A DNA stretch of 56,475 nt from Alphaproteobacteria bacterium (GTDB lineage Bacteria; Pseudomonadota; Alphaproteobacteria; Micavibrionales; Micavibrionaceae), in contig JAGRKA010000009.1 of assembly GCA_020442475.1 (NCBI GenBank), positions 1-56,475 of the forward strand, given 5' to 3'. Numbering within the stretch: position 1 is the first letter of the stretch; each line of letters opens with the position of its first letter. The notes beneath the pieces are model-generated. The model did no database searches. It had not been told where the DNA came from and was given only the letters and a program-made list of their open reading frames with translations. Positions 32,265-41,216 of this stretch are shown here, in pieces. Position numbers and translations under genes: made by a program.

Positions 32265-33533
32265 ATGGCCGCTGCGCTCGAAAATGCCGTCCAGACTATC
32301 GGGAAGCCCTTTAGGGGTCTTTCCGACGCTTTTCGAGCAAAAATGGGCACGTTATCTGTCAAATTTACACAAATTGCGCAGGCTCTATCCCCGGACCATC
32401 AAAAAGCGCTCCAACAAGAGCGGGAAGAGCTTGCAAACCGGTCTTTACCCGAAAGCTGGGTTCAAAAAACACTGAATGTTGGGGGACACGACTCTTTATA
32501 CACACTCTCGAAGGCTGAAAATCCGCAATTTACGCTCCTTAAAGTTCTGGGCCTTCATTCCGGCCAAGCCTTTTTTGACAAGCAGGTTGAAGATTATAAT
32601 CAGGCCGGTGCCGATGTTGCCATGCTGCGCCTCCCGGAAAATGTAGAGCCGGGCGATAATATTGCCACGGCTGTCATGAGGCTGGGGCAAAAAACGCTTT
32701 CAGACGTACACCCGGATATGGAAGACCTTCTTGAGAATGAAGATAATCCATTGATTCTCCACGGCCATTCAACAGGGGGGCTTTTGTTGCTTCACTCCGT
32801 GCTAAGGGAGATATCACGGAAAACGAAAAGCCCGGATGATGCTCCGATCAGCAAAGCCTCGGCTATTATTCTTGAATCGCCTTTTGTCCGGATGAGCACG
32901 ATACCCCATATTCCTGAAACGCTTGATAAACTATTGTGCCGCTATTTAAATTATTACGGGCAGAAAAATGCTGACTTGAAAACGAATGAAACCACGCTGG
33001 GTAAGCTACATACAGTTTTCAATATCGTGACCGGGAAAATGTCCACCGTATATAGTTCCGATCAGGAACCCTATTGCGCCGAAGTTCTCCATCTGAACGA
33101 GTACGGGCAGGCCGTGATGCGGAAGGCAGAGCGTATAGCCGAACAGATCAAAGCCAATCCGGACGCCTACAACATCCCGAATATAGCGATCAAGATTATT
33201 GCCTCTCGCGATGATCCTTTTGCCCGCTACGAAGATACGGTTAAAATAGCTGAATTGCTGCATGAGATCGGGTTTAAGGTCAGTATTGAGAGCCTCCCGG
33301 GGGCAGCACATACATCTTCTTTGGAGGTACCGGGCGTAGCAAAGCGTATGCTAGGCTGGATCAAAGGGTTTGCAGCGGAAGCGCGGCGCGATCATGCATC
33401 CCCGGTGCAACCGGTACCGAGGGCGGCTACAAGAACAGCAGGGTTTGAAATATCTGAAACCCTCGATCTACCGGACAACATGCCGCCACCTGTCACCCAG
33501 GCCGTTTACGGCGATAACACGATGCATATATAA
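32265..33533 (+). CDS. Alpha/beta-hydrolase (serine aminopeptidase/lysophospholipase-like)
   Basis: A 422-residue protein with an alpha/beta-hydrolase core. The nucleophile elbow is LILHGHSTGGLLLLHSVLRE with Ser169. A probable acid Asp follows in KIIASRDDPFARYEDTVKIA (near residue 315) and a His in SLPGAAHTSSLEVPGVAKRM (near 348), the expected order. The N-terminal 80 residues are extra and helical; the C-terminal 50 residues are low-complexity and Pro-rich. There is no signal peptide. It resembles serine-aminopeptidase S33/monoacylglycerol-lipase-type enzymes; substrate unknown. ATG at 32265 has a weak ribosome site (GAAAG). It stands alone after repeats and converges on cysS. Confidence 0.78.
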   Translation: MAAALENAVQTIGKPFRGLSDAFRAKMGTLSVKFTQIAQALSPDHQKALQQEREELANRSLPESWVQKTLNVGGHDSLYTLSKAENPQFTLLKVLGLHSGQAFFDKQVEDYNQAGADVAMLRLPENVEPGDNIATAVMRLGQKTLSDVHPDMEDLLENEDNPLILHGHSTGGLLLLHSVLREISRKTKSPDDAPISKASAIILESPFVRMSTIPHIPETLDKLLCRYLNYYGQKNADLKTNETTLGKLHTVFNIVTGKMSTVYSSDQEPYCAEVLHLNEYGQAVMRKAERIAEQIKANPDAYNIPNIAIKIIASRDDPFARYEDTVKIAELLHEIGFKVSIESLPGAAHTSSLEVPGVAKRMLGWIKGFAAEARRDHASPVQPVPRAATRTAGFEISETLDLPDNMPPPVTQAVYGDNTMHI

Positions 33534-33556
33534 GGCTTGGTTGCTATTTGAACGCC

Positions 33557-34948
33557 TTAGACCCGCCGCCAAATCGGTCCGGAGGGCGTATCCTCAATCG
33601 TGATGCCTTTGGCGGCAAGCTCGTCCCGAATTTCATCAGCACGGGCAAAGTTTCTATCGGTTTTAGCCTGTGTGCGTTCGGCAAGCAGCGCCTCAATCCA
33701 GCCATTATCGCCGTTGCTGCCCGCTTCTTGTGCAAACGAATCCTCCGGCGTTATGCCCAGCAAAGAGAGCGTATTCAGTAAGGTCGCTTTCAAAACGGGC
33801 TGCGCAGTATCTTCGGCCTTGCGGATGTCTCCAAGAACATCTCCAAGCTTCGTAAAGGCCAGCGGCGTATTCAGATCGTCGCACAAAGCAGCTAATACAG
33901 CTGTGTCCGGCTCTTTCACGGTTTCATCTACCGGCACGTCCTTCAACGTTTCGAGTGCACGGGTCATTTTCTCATACAGCTTTTCCGCCTGATGTAAAAT
34001 TTGCGCATTCCAGTCGAGCGGTTTCCGGTAATGTGCCGAGAGCAGCGCCAGACGGATCACCTGTCCGTAAGAAGCTTTATGCTGCGCGATTTCGTCATGG
34101 ACCAGCACAACATTGCCCAGCGATTTGGACATTTTCTCGCCTTCGACCGTAACGAAGCCGTTATGAACCCACATTTTTGCAAAGGCGGATAAATCCTCTT
34201 CCGCCCCGCTGGCGCAGCAGCTTTGTGCAATTTCATTTTCGTGATGCGGGAATTTGAGGTCGGCCCCGCCGCCATGAATATCGAAGGGCAGACCCAGATG
34301 TGTCTGTGCCATAGCCGAGCATTCAATATGCCAGCCTGGCCTTCCGTACCCCCATGGGGAGTCCCAGCCGGGCTCATCCCCGGAAGAAGGTTTCCAGAGC
34401 ACGAAATCCGCCGGGTCTTTTTTATAGGAGGCAACTTCAACCCGTGCGCCCGCGATCTGTTCGTCCCGGCTACGCCCGGACAATCCGCCATAGGCCGGAA
34501 AAGAGGGCACATGAAACAGCGCATGCCCGTCCGCCGCATAAGCGTGCCCCTTCTCGATCAAGGCCTCGATCAGCGCGATCATATGCGTAATATGGGTGGT
34601 GGCCAGCGGCTGAATATCAGGCGCGGCCACGCCGAGCGCTTTCATATCCTCATTATAAACCTGTGCGTATTTCTTCGTAATTTCGTCAATCGAAGCACCA
34701 CTTTCCCGCGCGGCAGCAATAATTTTATCATCCACGTCGGTAATATTGGAAACGTAAGTCACTTTCGGGTACAGCGTCCGCAAGAGCCGCACCAGCAAAT
34801 CGAAGACGACCGCCATGCGCGCATTGCCGATATGGGCGTAGTTATAGACCGTCGGGCCGCAAGCATACAGGCGCACATGGGCCGGATCTAACGGCGTAAA
34901 AATATCTTTTTTGCGGCTCAGCGTATTGTAAAGTTGTAAAGCAGCCAT
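33557..34948 (-). CDS. cysS: Cysteine–tRNA ligase
   Basis: A 463-residue class I synthetase charging tRNA-Cys. ATG at 34948 with GAGG five bases upstream is chosen; the upstream open frame is not CysS-like. It has the zinc Cys in RLYACGPTVYNYAHIGNAR, where the HIGH-equivalent is HIGN (about residues 34-43), the EMP-type segment WHIECSAMAQTHLG, DLKFPHHENEIAQSC with zinc His, and the KMSKS loop EGEKMSKSLGN near residue 267. The C-terminal anticodon-binding helices end with ...KGITIEDTPSGPIWRR, a typical CysS ending. It is divergent from folE, with 89 bases between starts. Confidence 0.96.
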   Translation of the reverse strand: MAALQLYNTLSRKKDIFTPLDPAHVRLYACGPTVYNYAHIGNARMAVVFDLLVRLLRTLYPKVTYVSNITDVDDKIIAAARESGASIDEITKKYAQVYNEDMKALGVAAPDIQPLATTHITHMIALIEALIEKGHAYAADGHALFHVPSFPAYGGLSGRSRDEQIAGARVEVASYKKDPADFVLWKPSSGDEPGWDSPWGYGRPGWHIECSAMAQTHLGLPFDIHGGGADLKFPHHENEIAQSCCASGAEEDLSAFAKMWVHNGFVTVEGEKMSKSLGNVVLVHDEIAQHKASYGQVIRLALLSAHYRKPLDWNAQILHQAEKLYEKMTRALETLKDVPVDETVKEPDTAVLAALCDDLNTPLAFTKLGDVLGDIRKAEDTAQPVLKATLLNTLSLLGITPEDSFAQEAGSNGDNGWIEALLAERTQAKTDRNFARADEIRDELAAKGITIEDTPSGPIWRRV

Positions 34949-35037
34949 ATATTCCTCGCGGGTCAGTGTCGTTTTTACTGGAAAGTAAGGGAAATAAACG
35001 CTAAGACCAACGAAAATTTTGCGAAAGGCCGAAAAGA

Positions 35038-35649
35038 ATGACCTCGAAGATCGTATCTTGCACAACGCGCGCTGACGACCAGCGCCCGGACAGGGAGGCC
35101 GCAGAGGCCGCCGTTAAGACTTTGTTGCGTTATATCGGCGAAAATCCGGACCGCGAGGGCCTGCGTGAAACGCCTGCACGGGTTGTCCGCGCCTATGACG
35201 AATTTTTCGCAGGCTATGAACAGAGCGCGAAGTCCGAGCTGCTCAAGACATTCGAGGATATCAAGGATTTTGACGATATCGTGCTGGTCAAGGATATCGA
35301 TTTCGCGTCCCATTGCGAACATCACATGGTTCCGATCATCGGCAAGGCTCACGTGGCCTACTGGCCGGACAAAAAAGTCGTCGGGATCAGCAAGCTGGCC
35401 CGCGTGGTTGACATTCATGCCCGCCGCCTGACCTCTCAGGAAAACATGACAAGCCAGATCGCACAGATCATCGACGAAACCCTTAAACCCAAAGGCGTTG
35501 CCGTCAAGATTGAAGCCGATCACCAATGCATGTCGATCCGCGGCGTCAATAAGGGCGCGTCTTCGACTGTCACGACAAGCTTTTCCGGGATTTTCAAAAA
35601 AGATAAAGATGCACAACGGCGTTTCCTCGATATGACAGCCCGCTATTAG
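35038..35649 (+). CDS. folE: GTP cyclohydrolase I
   Basis: A 203-residue homodecameric enzyme that converts GTP to dihydroneopterin triphosphate, the first step of folate synthesis. Zinc-binding and catalytic motifs are present: [20 protein letters not shown] (Cys and His ligands), [20 protein letters not shown], and [20 protein letters not shown] (Cys and Gln). ATG at 35038 with AAAGG eight bases upstream. It is divergent from cysS and followed 35 bases later by a ferredoxin on the same strand. A complete, typical type IA FolE. Confidence 0.96.
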   Translation: MTSKIVSCTTRADDQRPDREAAEAAVKTLLRYIGENPDREGLRETPARVVRAYDEFFAGYEQSAKSELLKTFEDIKDFDDIVLVKDIDFASHCEHHMVPIIGKAHVAYWPDKKVVGISKLARVVDIHARRLTSQENMTSQIAQIIDETLKPKGVAVKIEADHQCMSIRGVNKGASSTVTTSFSGIFKKDKDAQRRFLDMTARY

Positions 35650-35684
35650 GATCACGCGGCAACACCGGGTAAGAAGATACGCAT

Positions 35685-36023
35685 ATGCCTAAAGTCACGT
35701 TTTTATTCAAGGACGGTTCCCGGCGCGAAGTTGATGCATCGGCAAACTGGTCAATCATGCAAATTGCCGTCGATAACGGTATTGAAGAGATCGAGGGGGC
35801 TTGCGGCGGTTCTATGGCCTGTGCCACATGCCATATCTATGTCCATCCGGACTGGGCTGCGCGGGTCGAGGCGCAGGACAATGAAAAATCCGATGAAGAG
35901 GAAGACATTCTCGATACGGCCTTTGATATCCGCGAACAGTCGCGTCTGGGCTGTCAGATCAAGATTACGGAAGCGCTCGACGGGCTTATCGTCGCGCTTC
36001 CCGGCACGGATACGGGCTGGTAA
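35685..36023 (+). CDS. [2Fe-2S] ferredoxin (adrenodoxin/Fdx type)
   Basis: A 112-residue plant/vertebrate-type ferredoxin. Cluster ligands are Cys40, Cys46, Cys49 (GACGGSMACATCHIYVH) and Cys90 (SRLGCQIKI), the spacing seen in adrenodoxin-like proteins used in iron–sulfur cluster assembly or with cytochromes P450. An acidic stretch (DNEKSDEEEDILDTAFDIRE) is the usual partner-binding face. ATG at 35685. It lies 35 bases after folE. hscA/hscB/isc genes are not adjacent, so the partner is not visible here. Confidence 0.93.
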   Translation: MPKVTFLFKDGSRREVDASANWSIMQIAVDNGIEEIEGACGGSMACATCHIYVHPDWAARVEAQDNEKSDEEEDILDTAFDIREQSRLGCQIKITEALDGLIVALPGTDTGW

Positions 36024-36081
36024 GATCATATATAGCCGATCCTCTATAAAATGATCGCAAAGCAAATATCATTACAAGCCG

Positions 36082-36104
36082 CCAGCGGGAGCGCGGCAAC
36101 CCGG
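36082..36104. repeat. Partial palindromic repeat, copy 3
   Basis: CCAGCGGGAGCGCGGC (36082-36097) is identical to 45581-45596 inside the element between chaperone and usher genes; here it is followed by AACCCGG rather than GATCCAG. It appears to be one arm of the same repeat family, in the 185-base gap before dprA. The rest of the gap holds nothing I can support. Confidence 0.6.
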
Positions 36105-36208
36105 TTTGTCAGCAGCCTTGGGATTGATGAGTTTATTATAAGACGATATGTTGGATTGTTACGTTAGGCTCGAAGGCCTTTCTCATAATGATATTTTGGG
36201 AAAATGAT

Positions 36209-37354
36209 ATGCTGCAAGACCTGAATTTCAAGGCGAAACAGGAAGTTTCAGACGCCGAAAAGCTCGCATGGTTGCGCCTTGCCCGGACAGATACGGTCGG
36301 GCCTGTTACGTTCCGGAAGCTGATCGAGTCTTTCGGAAGTGCCTTAGCGGCGCTCGAAGCCCTGCCGGAGCTTTCAAAACGCGGCGGACGCAAAAAGCCG
36401 CTCACGCCCCCACCGGCCCATATCGTTGAGCGCGAATTCCGAGCTTTGCAGAAAATGGGCGGGCAGATCGTCACTCTGGCCTGTTCGGACTATCCACCGC
36501 TGCTCGCCGCGTGCGAGGATGCACCGCCCGTCCTGTCCGTCCTTGGTGATCCGGCCCTGATGCAAAAGCCTTGCACTGCGCTGGTGGGCGCACGCAACGC
36601 CTCAATTAACGGGCGTAAGCTGGCGGAAAAGCTGGCGCGAGATCTGGGCGCAGCCGGGCAGGTCATTGTCTCCGGCTTGGCGCGGGGGATCGATACGGCG
36701 GCCCATAAGGGCGCGCTGGAGAACGGAACGATCGCCGTTGTCGCGGGCGGGATCGACGTGATCTACCCGGAAGAGAATGCGGGCCTTTACGAACAGATCC
36801 GGGAAAAGGGCTGTATCGTTGCTGAAAGCCCGCTGGGCCAGAAACCCTTCGCGCAGAGTTTTCCGCGCCGGAACAGGATTGTTTCCGGTCTATCCGCCGC
36901 AACTGTCATCATCGAGGCCACGATGCGCTCAGGCTCTCTGATTACGGCAAGGCTGGCCGGGGAGCAGGGACGGGAGGTGCTGGCCGTACCGGGTTCGCCC
37001 TTTGATCCAAGGGCGGCGGGGCCAAATGCGCTGATTCGTGACGGGGCCGTCCTTATCCGGGGCGCGGATGACGTTCTGGAGGCCCTGCGTAGCCTGTCCG
37101 GACACATGCTTCGTGAGCCGACCGCTGCCCCCGCCTTTTTCACACAAGAGCCTGTTTTTACAGGTGAAGAGGCACCTGCGAACCTCCATGACACGGTCGT
37201 ATCGCATTTGTCCTTTACCCCTATTACGGTTGACGAATTGCTCCGGGCATGCCATGTGACTATTCCTGTGCTCCAGACAATTTTGCTGGAGTTGGAGCTT
37301 GCGGGCCGGATTAAACGCCTGCCGGGAAACAGGGTCAGTTTGCTGGAAGAGTGA
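36209..37354 (+). CDS. dprA: DNA-processing protein DprA
   Basis: A 381-residue protein that binds incoming single-stranded DNA and loads RecA during transformation. A short N-terminal SAM-like region (KLAWLRLARTDTVGPVTFRK) precedes the Rossmann-like core: LVGARNASINGRKLAEKLAR, VSGLARGIDTAAHKGALENG, TIAVVAGGIDVIYPEENAGL, FPRRNRIVSGLSAATVIIEA, SGSLITARLAGEQGREVLAV and VPGSPFDPRAAGPNALIRDG. Residues 320-381 are the winged-helix DML1-like domain (SFTPITVDELLRACHVTIPV). ATG at 36209 with GGGA upstream is preferred over an in-frame ATG at 36188. Normally dprA and topA are adjacent; here a repeat-bracketed GxxExxY gene lies between. Confidence 0.94.
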   Translation: MLQDLNFKAKQEVSDAEKLAWLRLARTDTVGPVTFRKLIESFGSALAALEALPELSKRGGRKKPLTPPPAHIVEREFRALQKMGGQIVTLACSDYPPLLAACEDAPPVLSVLGDPALMQKPCTALVGARNASINGRKLAEKLARDLGAAGQVIVSGLARGIDTAAHKGALENGTIAVVAGGIDVIYPEENAGLYEQIREKGCIVAESPLGQKPFAQSFPRRNRIVSGLSAATVIIEATMRSGSLITARLAGEQGREVLAVPGSPFDPRAAGPNALIRDGAVLIRGADDVLEALRSLSGHMLREPTAAPAFFTQEPVFTGEEAPANLHDTVVSHLSFTPITVDELLRACHVTIPVLQTILLELELAGRIKRLPGNRVSLLEE

Positions 37355-37364
37355 AGATCATTTG

Positions 37365-37820
37365 AACCACGAAGTACACGAAGGTCACGAAGATGTATGA
37401 GGCCCGCAAAAGCCATATCGCAGAAGACGATGTCTCGAAAAAAGTTGTTGATTGCGCTTTTCGTGTGCATCAGCAGCTTGGACCCGGCCTTTTGGAGAAT
37501 GCTTATGAAGAATGTTTGTGTATTCTGCTCCGCAAAGAAAATATCCCTTTTCAAAGACAGCTACAGATGCCGCTTACCTTTGAAAAGCAGAAAGTCGATG
37601 TTGGATACCGTATAGATATACTTGTACAAAATGAATTAATCGTCGAGCTTAAAAGTGTTGAAAAAATTATACCATTGCACCAAGCACAAATTTTAACCTA
37701 TATGCGTTTATCCAGAATAGGCACCGGTTTATTAATAAATTTTAATTCAAAGATGTTCAAAGATGGTATTAGACGTTTTGTGCTTTAAAACCCTTCGTGA
37801 TCTTCGTGCGCTTCGTGGTT
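37365..37820. mobile_element. Putative mobile unit: GxxExxY gene between 28-bp inverted repeats
   Basis: The left repeat (37365-37392) ends one base before the ATG at 37393; the right repeat (37793-37820) begins four bases after the stop. Reversed, the right repeat matches the left at 25 of 28 positions (both begin AACCACGAAG and end TCACGAAG). Each repeat is itself three CACGAAG units on a 9-base period. The 456-bp block sits between the dprA stop (37354) and the topA start (37841) and is AT-richer than both. No target duplication was obvious. Confidence 0.6.
37393..37788 (+). CDS. GxxExxY protein (PD-(D/E)XK_3-like)
   Basis: A 131-residue member of the small GxxExxY family, named for the motif seen here as GPGLLENAYEECL (about residues 31-43). 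The middle has a nuclease-fold look: DVGYRIDILVQNELIVELKS gives an I-D…E-L-K pattern like the D…ExK core of PD-(D/E)XK enzymes, followed by HQAQILTYMRLSRIGTGLLI. Known: members often occur in several copies per genome; their biochemical role is not established. Composition is AT-rich, unlike dprA and topA. There is no ordinary ribosome site: the left inverted repeat (CACGAAG units) occupies that place, and read in another frame it encodes NHEVHEGHED, similar to the N-terminal extension of some family members, but this frame meets a stop just after. Confidence 0.85.
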   Translation: MYEARKSHIAEDDVSKKVVDCAFRVHQQLGPGLLENAYEECLCILLRKENIPFQRQLQMPLTFEKQKVDVGYRIDILVQNELIVELKSVEKIIPLHQAQILTYMRLSRIGTGLLINFNSKMFKDGIRRFVL

Positions 37821-37840
37821 AAGAAATAGGGAACTGAAAT

Positions 37841-40459
37841 TTGACCTCTAACCTTGTCATTGTGGAATCGCCGGCAAAGGCCAAGACCATCGCGAAATAT
37901 CTCGGGCCGGGCTACGAGGTGCTGGCATCTTACGGCCATATCCGCGATCTGGTGAATAAGGACGGCTCTGTCCTGCCCGATGACGATTTTGCGATGCGCT
38001 GGCAACTCGGCGAGCGGTCCGACAAGAACGTCAAGGATATCAAAAAGGCCGTTAAAAACGCCGATACGCTCTGGCTCGCCCCCGACCCCGACCGCGAGGG
38101 AGAGGCAATCGCCTGGCATGTCTGCGAGGTTCTGAGCGATGACGGTTTGCTGGAGGGGAAAACCGTCCGGCGGGTCACCTTTAACGAAATCACGAAAAAG
38201 GCCGTGCAGGCCGCCTTCAAAAACGCCCGCGAGCTGGACAGGCCGCTCATCGAGGCCTATCTGGCGCGCCGCGCACTGGATTATCTTGTAGGGTTTAACC
38301 TCTCGCCGGTTCTTTGGCGCAAACTGCCCGGCTCCCGATCCGCAGGGCGCGTACAGTCCGTGGCACTACGTCTGATTTGCGAACGCGAAGCCGAGATCGA
38401 AGCCTTCAGGGCACAGGAATATTGGAGCATCGATACGAAGCTCCACACGGAAGACGGCGTGCCCTTTATGGCTCGCCTGACCCATATTGCCGGGAACAAG
38501 CTGGACAAGCTGTCTATCGGCTCCGAAGGGGAAGCTCAAAAAGCTGTCGAACGAATACGGCACAAGACTCTGTCGATCCAGAAAATTGAGAAAAAGCAGG
38601 TCCGCCGCAATCCCGCCCCGCCTTTTATTACCTCGTCCCTGCAAATGGAGGCCTCACGCAAGTTGGGTTTCTCTGCGGCCCAAACGATGCGGCTTGCCCA
38701 AAGGCTTTATGAAGGAGCCTCCATCGACGGGGAAAATGTCGGGTTGATCACCTATATGAGGACGGACGGCACGACCTTATCCGAAGATGCGGTGGTCCAA
38801 TGCCGCGATCTGATTAAAAAGGATTACGGCGACCGTTATCTGCCGGATGCGCCCCGGCTGTATAAGTCTAAAGCCAAGAACGCACAGGAAGCGCACGAAG
38901 CCATCCGCCCCACCGCTCTGACACGGACTCCGGGGTCTTTGCGGGGGCAGATCGAGGATGACCAGCTCCGCCTGTATGAGTTGATCTGGAAACGGACGAT
39001 GGCCTCCCAGATGGAAAACGCCGTGATGGATCAAATGGCGGTCGATATTTCCGACGGGACGGACGATATCGTGCTACGGGCGAACGGCTCTGTTGTGACA
39101 TTTGACGGGTTTTTGACGCTTTATCACGAAGATAAGAGCGACGATGAAACGCAGGACGATGACAATGACCGCCGCCTGCCACCGATGAAAGAGGGCGAGA
39201 AAACGAAGCTGGTCGATGTTCTGCCCGAACAGCATTTCACCCAGCCGCCGCCACGCTATTCCGAGGCTTCGCTGGTCAAGAAAATGGAAGAGCTGGGGAT
39301 CGGACGCCCCTCCACCTACGCCTCGATCCTGCAGGTTTTGCGCGACCGCGATTACGTGACGATGGATAAAAGGCGTTTTGTGCCTGAGGATCGTGGCCGG
39401 CTCGTGACAACCTTTTTGACCAAGTTCTTCCGCAGATATGTCGATTACGATTTTACAGCGAATATGGAAGAAGAGCTTGATGCGATTGCCTCCGGCCATG
39501 TGATGTGGAAGGAGGCCTTGCGCCAGTTCTGGAACGATTTTAGAGCTGCTGTGGAGGAGACGAAGGGCCTGACGATCACGCAGGTCATCGACCATCTGGA
39601 TGAAGAGCTGGGGCCGCACTTCTTCCCGCCGGAAGAAGGGCACGATGTACGCGAGTGTCAGGCCTGTAAGGATAATGCGGCGCTGCCGCCCGGACGGCTT
39701 GGACTTAAGCTTGGGAAATTCGGCGCCTTTATCGGTTGTTCAAACTATCCGGAATGCCGTTTTACCAAGCCGCTGATCGTACCGGACAAGGACGGGGAGC
39801 AGGAAGGCGGAGAATTTGCCGCGCTGGCCAACGAGCCGAAAATTCTCGGCCAAGAGCCGGGAACAGGCCGGAGTGTGAGTTTGCGCCGGGGGCCGTACGG
39901 TCCCTATGTCCAGATCGACGCCCCGCCTGAAACGGCTGAAGCGGAAGCTGAACGGCTCAAGGTTTATGATGCGGCACTCGAAGACTGGAAAGAGGCCAAG
40001 AAGGTTGCCAAAGCAGCCGGAGAGAAGGCCCCGAAAAAACCGCCCAAACCGTCTGCGCCGAAGCCGAAACGGCAAGGCGTTCCCAAAGAGATGGCTCTGG
40101 CCGATGTGACGCTGGAGGCGGCGCTGAAATTGCTGGCTTTGCCGCGTGATGTGGGCTTGCACCCGGAAACAGGCGAAATGATTCAGGCCGGGATCGGGCG
40201 TTTTGGCCCCTATCTGCTGCACCAGAAAGTCTATAGCTCTATCCGTAAATCGGATGGGGACGATGTGATGACGATCGGCCTGAACCGTGCCGTGTCTTTG
40301 ATCGCCGACGCGGCGGAACGCCGCGCCAAGCGCGAGGCGGAGGGTAAGAGCCGGAAAAAACCTTCCGGCCCGGCAGCCTCAAAGAAAAAGGCGGCACCTA
40401 AAAGCCGCACGAAGAGCAAAGCCAAGAGTAAAGCCAAGAGTAAAGCAAAGAGTAAATAA
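37841..40459 (+). CDS. topA: DNA topoisomerase I
   Basis: An 872-residue type IA topoisomerase relaxing negative supercoils. The start is TTG at 37841 with AGGGAAC upstream; MTSNLVIVESPAKAKTIAKY is the Toprim beginning. DPDREGEAIAWHV carries the metal-binding acids. The nucleophile Tyr305 is in VGLITYMRTDGTTLSED. A C-terminal zinc-ribbon-like repeat is seen at ECQACKDNAALPPGRLGLKL with IGCSNYPECRFTKPL. The final 60 residues are basic, ending in Lys-Ser/Lys-Ala repeats from a 12-base tandem repeat at 40415-40456. Usual partner dprA is separated by the GxxExxY unit. Confidence 0.95.
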   Translation: MTSNLVIVESPAKAKTIAKYLGPGYEVLASYGHIRDLVNKDGSVLPDDDFAMRWQLGERSDKNVKDIKKAVKNADTLWLAPDPDREGEAIAWHVCEVLSDDGLLEGKTVRRVTFNEITKKAVQAAFKNARELDRPLIEAYLARRALDYLVGFNLSPVLWRKLPGSRSAGRVQSVALRLICEREAEIEAFRAQEYWSIDTKLHTEDGVPFMARLTHIAGNKLDKLSIGSEGEAQKAVERIRHKTLSIQKIEKKQVRRNPAPPFITSSLQMEASRKLGFSAAQTMRLAQRLYEGASIDGENVGLITYMRTDGTTLSEDAVVQCRDLIKKDYGDRYLPDAPRLYKSKAKNAQEAHEAIRPTALTRTPGSLRGQIEDDQLRLYELIWKRTMASQMENAVMDQMAVDISDGTDDIVLRANGSVVTFDGFLTLYHEDKSDDETQDDDNDRRLPPMKEGEKTKLVDVLPEQHFTQPPPRYSEASLVKKMEELGIGRPSTYASILQVLRDRDYVTMDKRRFVPEDRGRLVTTFLTKFFRRYVDYDFTANMEEELDAIASGHVMWKEALRQFWNDFRAAVEETKGLTITQVIDHLDEELGPHFFPPEEGHDVRECQACKDNAALPPGRLGLKLGKFGAFIGCSNYPECRFTKPLIVPDKDGEQEGGEFAALANEPKILGQEPGTGRSVSLRRGPYGPYVQIDAPPETAEAEAERLKVYDAALEDWKEAKKVAKAAGEKAPKKPPKPSAPKPKRQGVPKEMALADVTLEAALKLLALPRDVGLHPETGEMIQAGIGRFGPYLLHQKVYSSIRKSDGDDVMTIGLNRAVSLIADAAERRAKREAEGKSRKKPSGPAASKKKAAPKSRTKSKAKSKAKSKAKSK
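40415..40456 (+). repeat. 12-bp tandem repeat encoding the TopA basic tail
   Basis: Three and a half near-identical units of AG(C/T)AAAGC(C/A)AAG encode the KSKAKSKAKSK tail of TopA up to the stop. Copy number could vary by slippage in steps of four residues. Confidence 0.8.
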
Positions 40460-40467
40460 TCAAAGCG

Positions 40468-41214
40468 CTAACGGGCGATCAAGACCTTATAGAACACATA
40501 CTCCGGCCCGGCGGTTCTTTGGAAACAGGCCGAGCTTTTGCCGACCAGCGCACTGCCCCCGGCCTCGTCGCCGATCGTTGCGCTATAGCCGAATGCGCCG
40601 ATATAGCGGGTTTGACCCATATCGGTATCGGTCGGCGGCGCAGCGCCGGATGCCGTCACATCCAGCAGATCATTAATCTCCTGACAAACAGACAGGCTCA
40701 ACTCGTCCACAACCAGAATCAAATCCGCGCAAGCAGCGGCAGCGCATGTTGTCCCGACCTGCTCAATTTCATTGTCGCCGTAAATATGCCACAGATTATC
40801 CGGAGAGGCGCTGCTATCCATCGCTTCGGCGGGTGCGCTGGTCCAGTTGACCCCGCCGCCGGACGGGTGAAAGATTTTATGCAGATCGTCGCTGCATCCT
40901 GCATGGTTATAGTTTGCACCACCCCAGCCGCTATGATCAAAACACAGCTCGCTTGGTTTGACGCCGCGCAGTCGTAGCTGTGCAACCGCCGTACTCAGTG
41001 CATTGCTGAAATCGATCAACTCGCTGGCTGAAAGACGAGCCCGCTCAGCGTTCAAATTATCCGTACTGCTCCGCCCGCCGCGTGTCACCGCATAGGATAG
41101 CGCCGCCAAAAGCGCAACAGCGATCAGGATATAGAATAAGACATTGCCGGACTCAGAGACGCGTTTCTTCTGCTGACGCCTACCGGACCGTGAAGGGATA
41201 AAACCGGTTATCAT
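40468..41214 (-). CDS. Membrane-anchored pilin-like hypothetical protein
   Basis: A 248-residue protein with a basic N-terminus (SRSGRRQQKKRVSES) followed by one membrane helix (GNVLFYILIAVALLAALSYA) and a large outer domain with several Cys (ELCFDHSGWGG, HAGCSDDLHK, TTCAAAACADLIL, SVCQEINDLL, SSACFQRTAG). The layout resembles type IV pilin-like pseudopilins, though the G|xxxxE prepilin-peptidase site is not exact. ATG at 41214; a TTG at 41220 overlapping the stop of the preceding gene (TTGA) is an alternative. It is downstream of, and coupled to, the 142-residue gene. I recall similar proteins in Micavibrio-like alphaproteobacteria; function unknown. Confidence 0.7.
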   Translation of the reverse strand: MITGFIPSRSGRRQQKKRVSESGNVLFYILIAVALLAALSYAVTRGGRSSTDNLNAERARLSASELIDFSNALSTAVAQLRLRGVKPSELCFDHSGWGGANYNHAGCSDDLHKIFHPSGGGVNWTSAPAEAMDSSASPDNLWHIYGDNEIEQVGTTCAAAACADLILVVDELSLSVCQEINDLLDVTASGAAPPTDTDMGQTRYIGAFGYSATIGDEAGGSALVGKSSACFQRTAGPEYVFYKVLIAR

Positions 41215-41216
41215 GT

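Noticed and set aside
34223-35655. Long antisense open frames over cysS (222 codons) and folE (226 codons)
   Set aside because: Both lie entirely opposite highly conserved genes and have no family features; they reflect codon composition.
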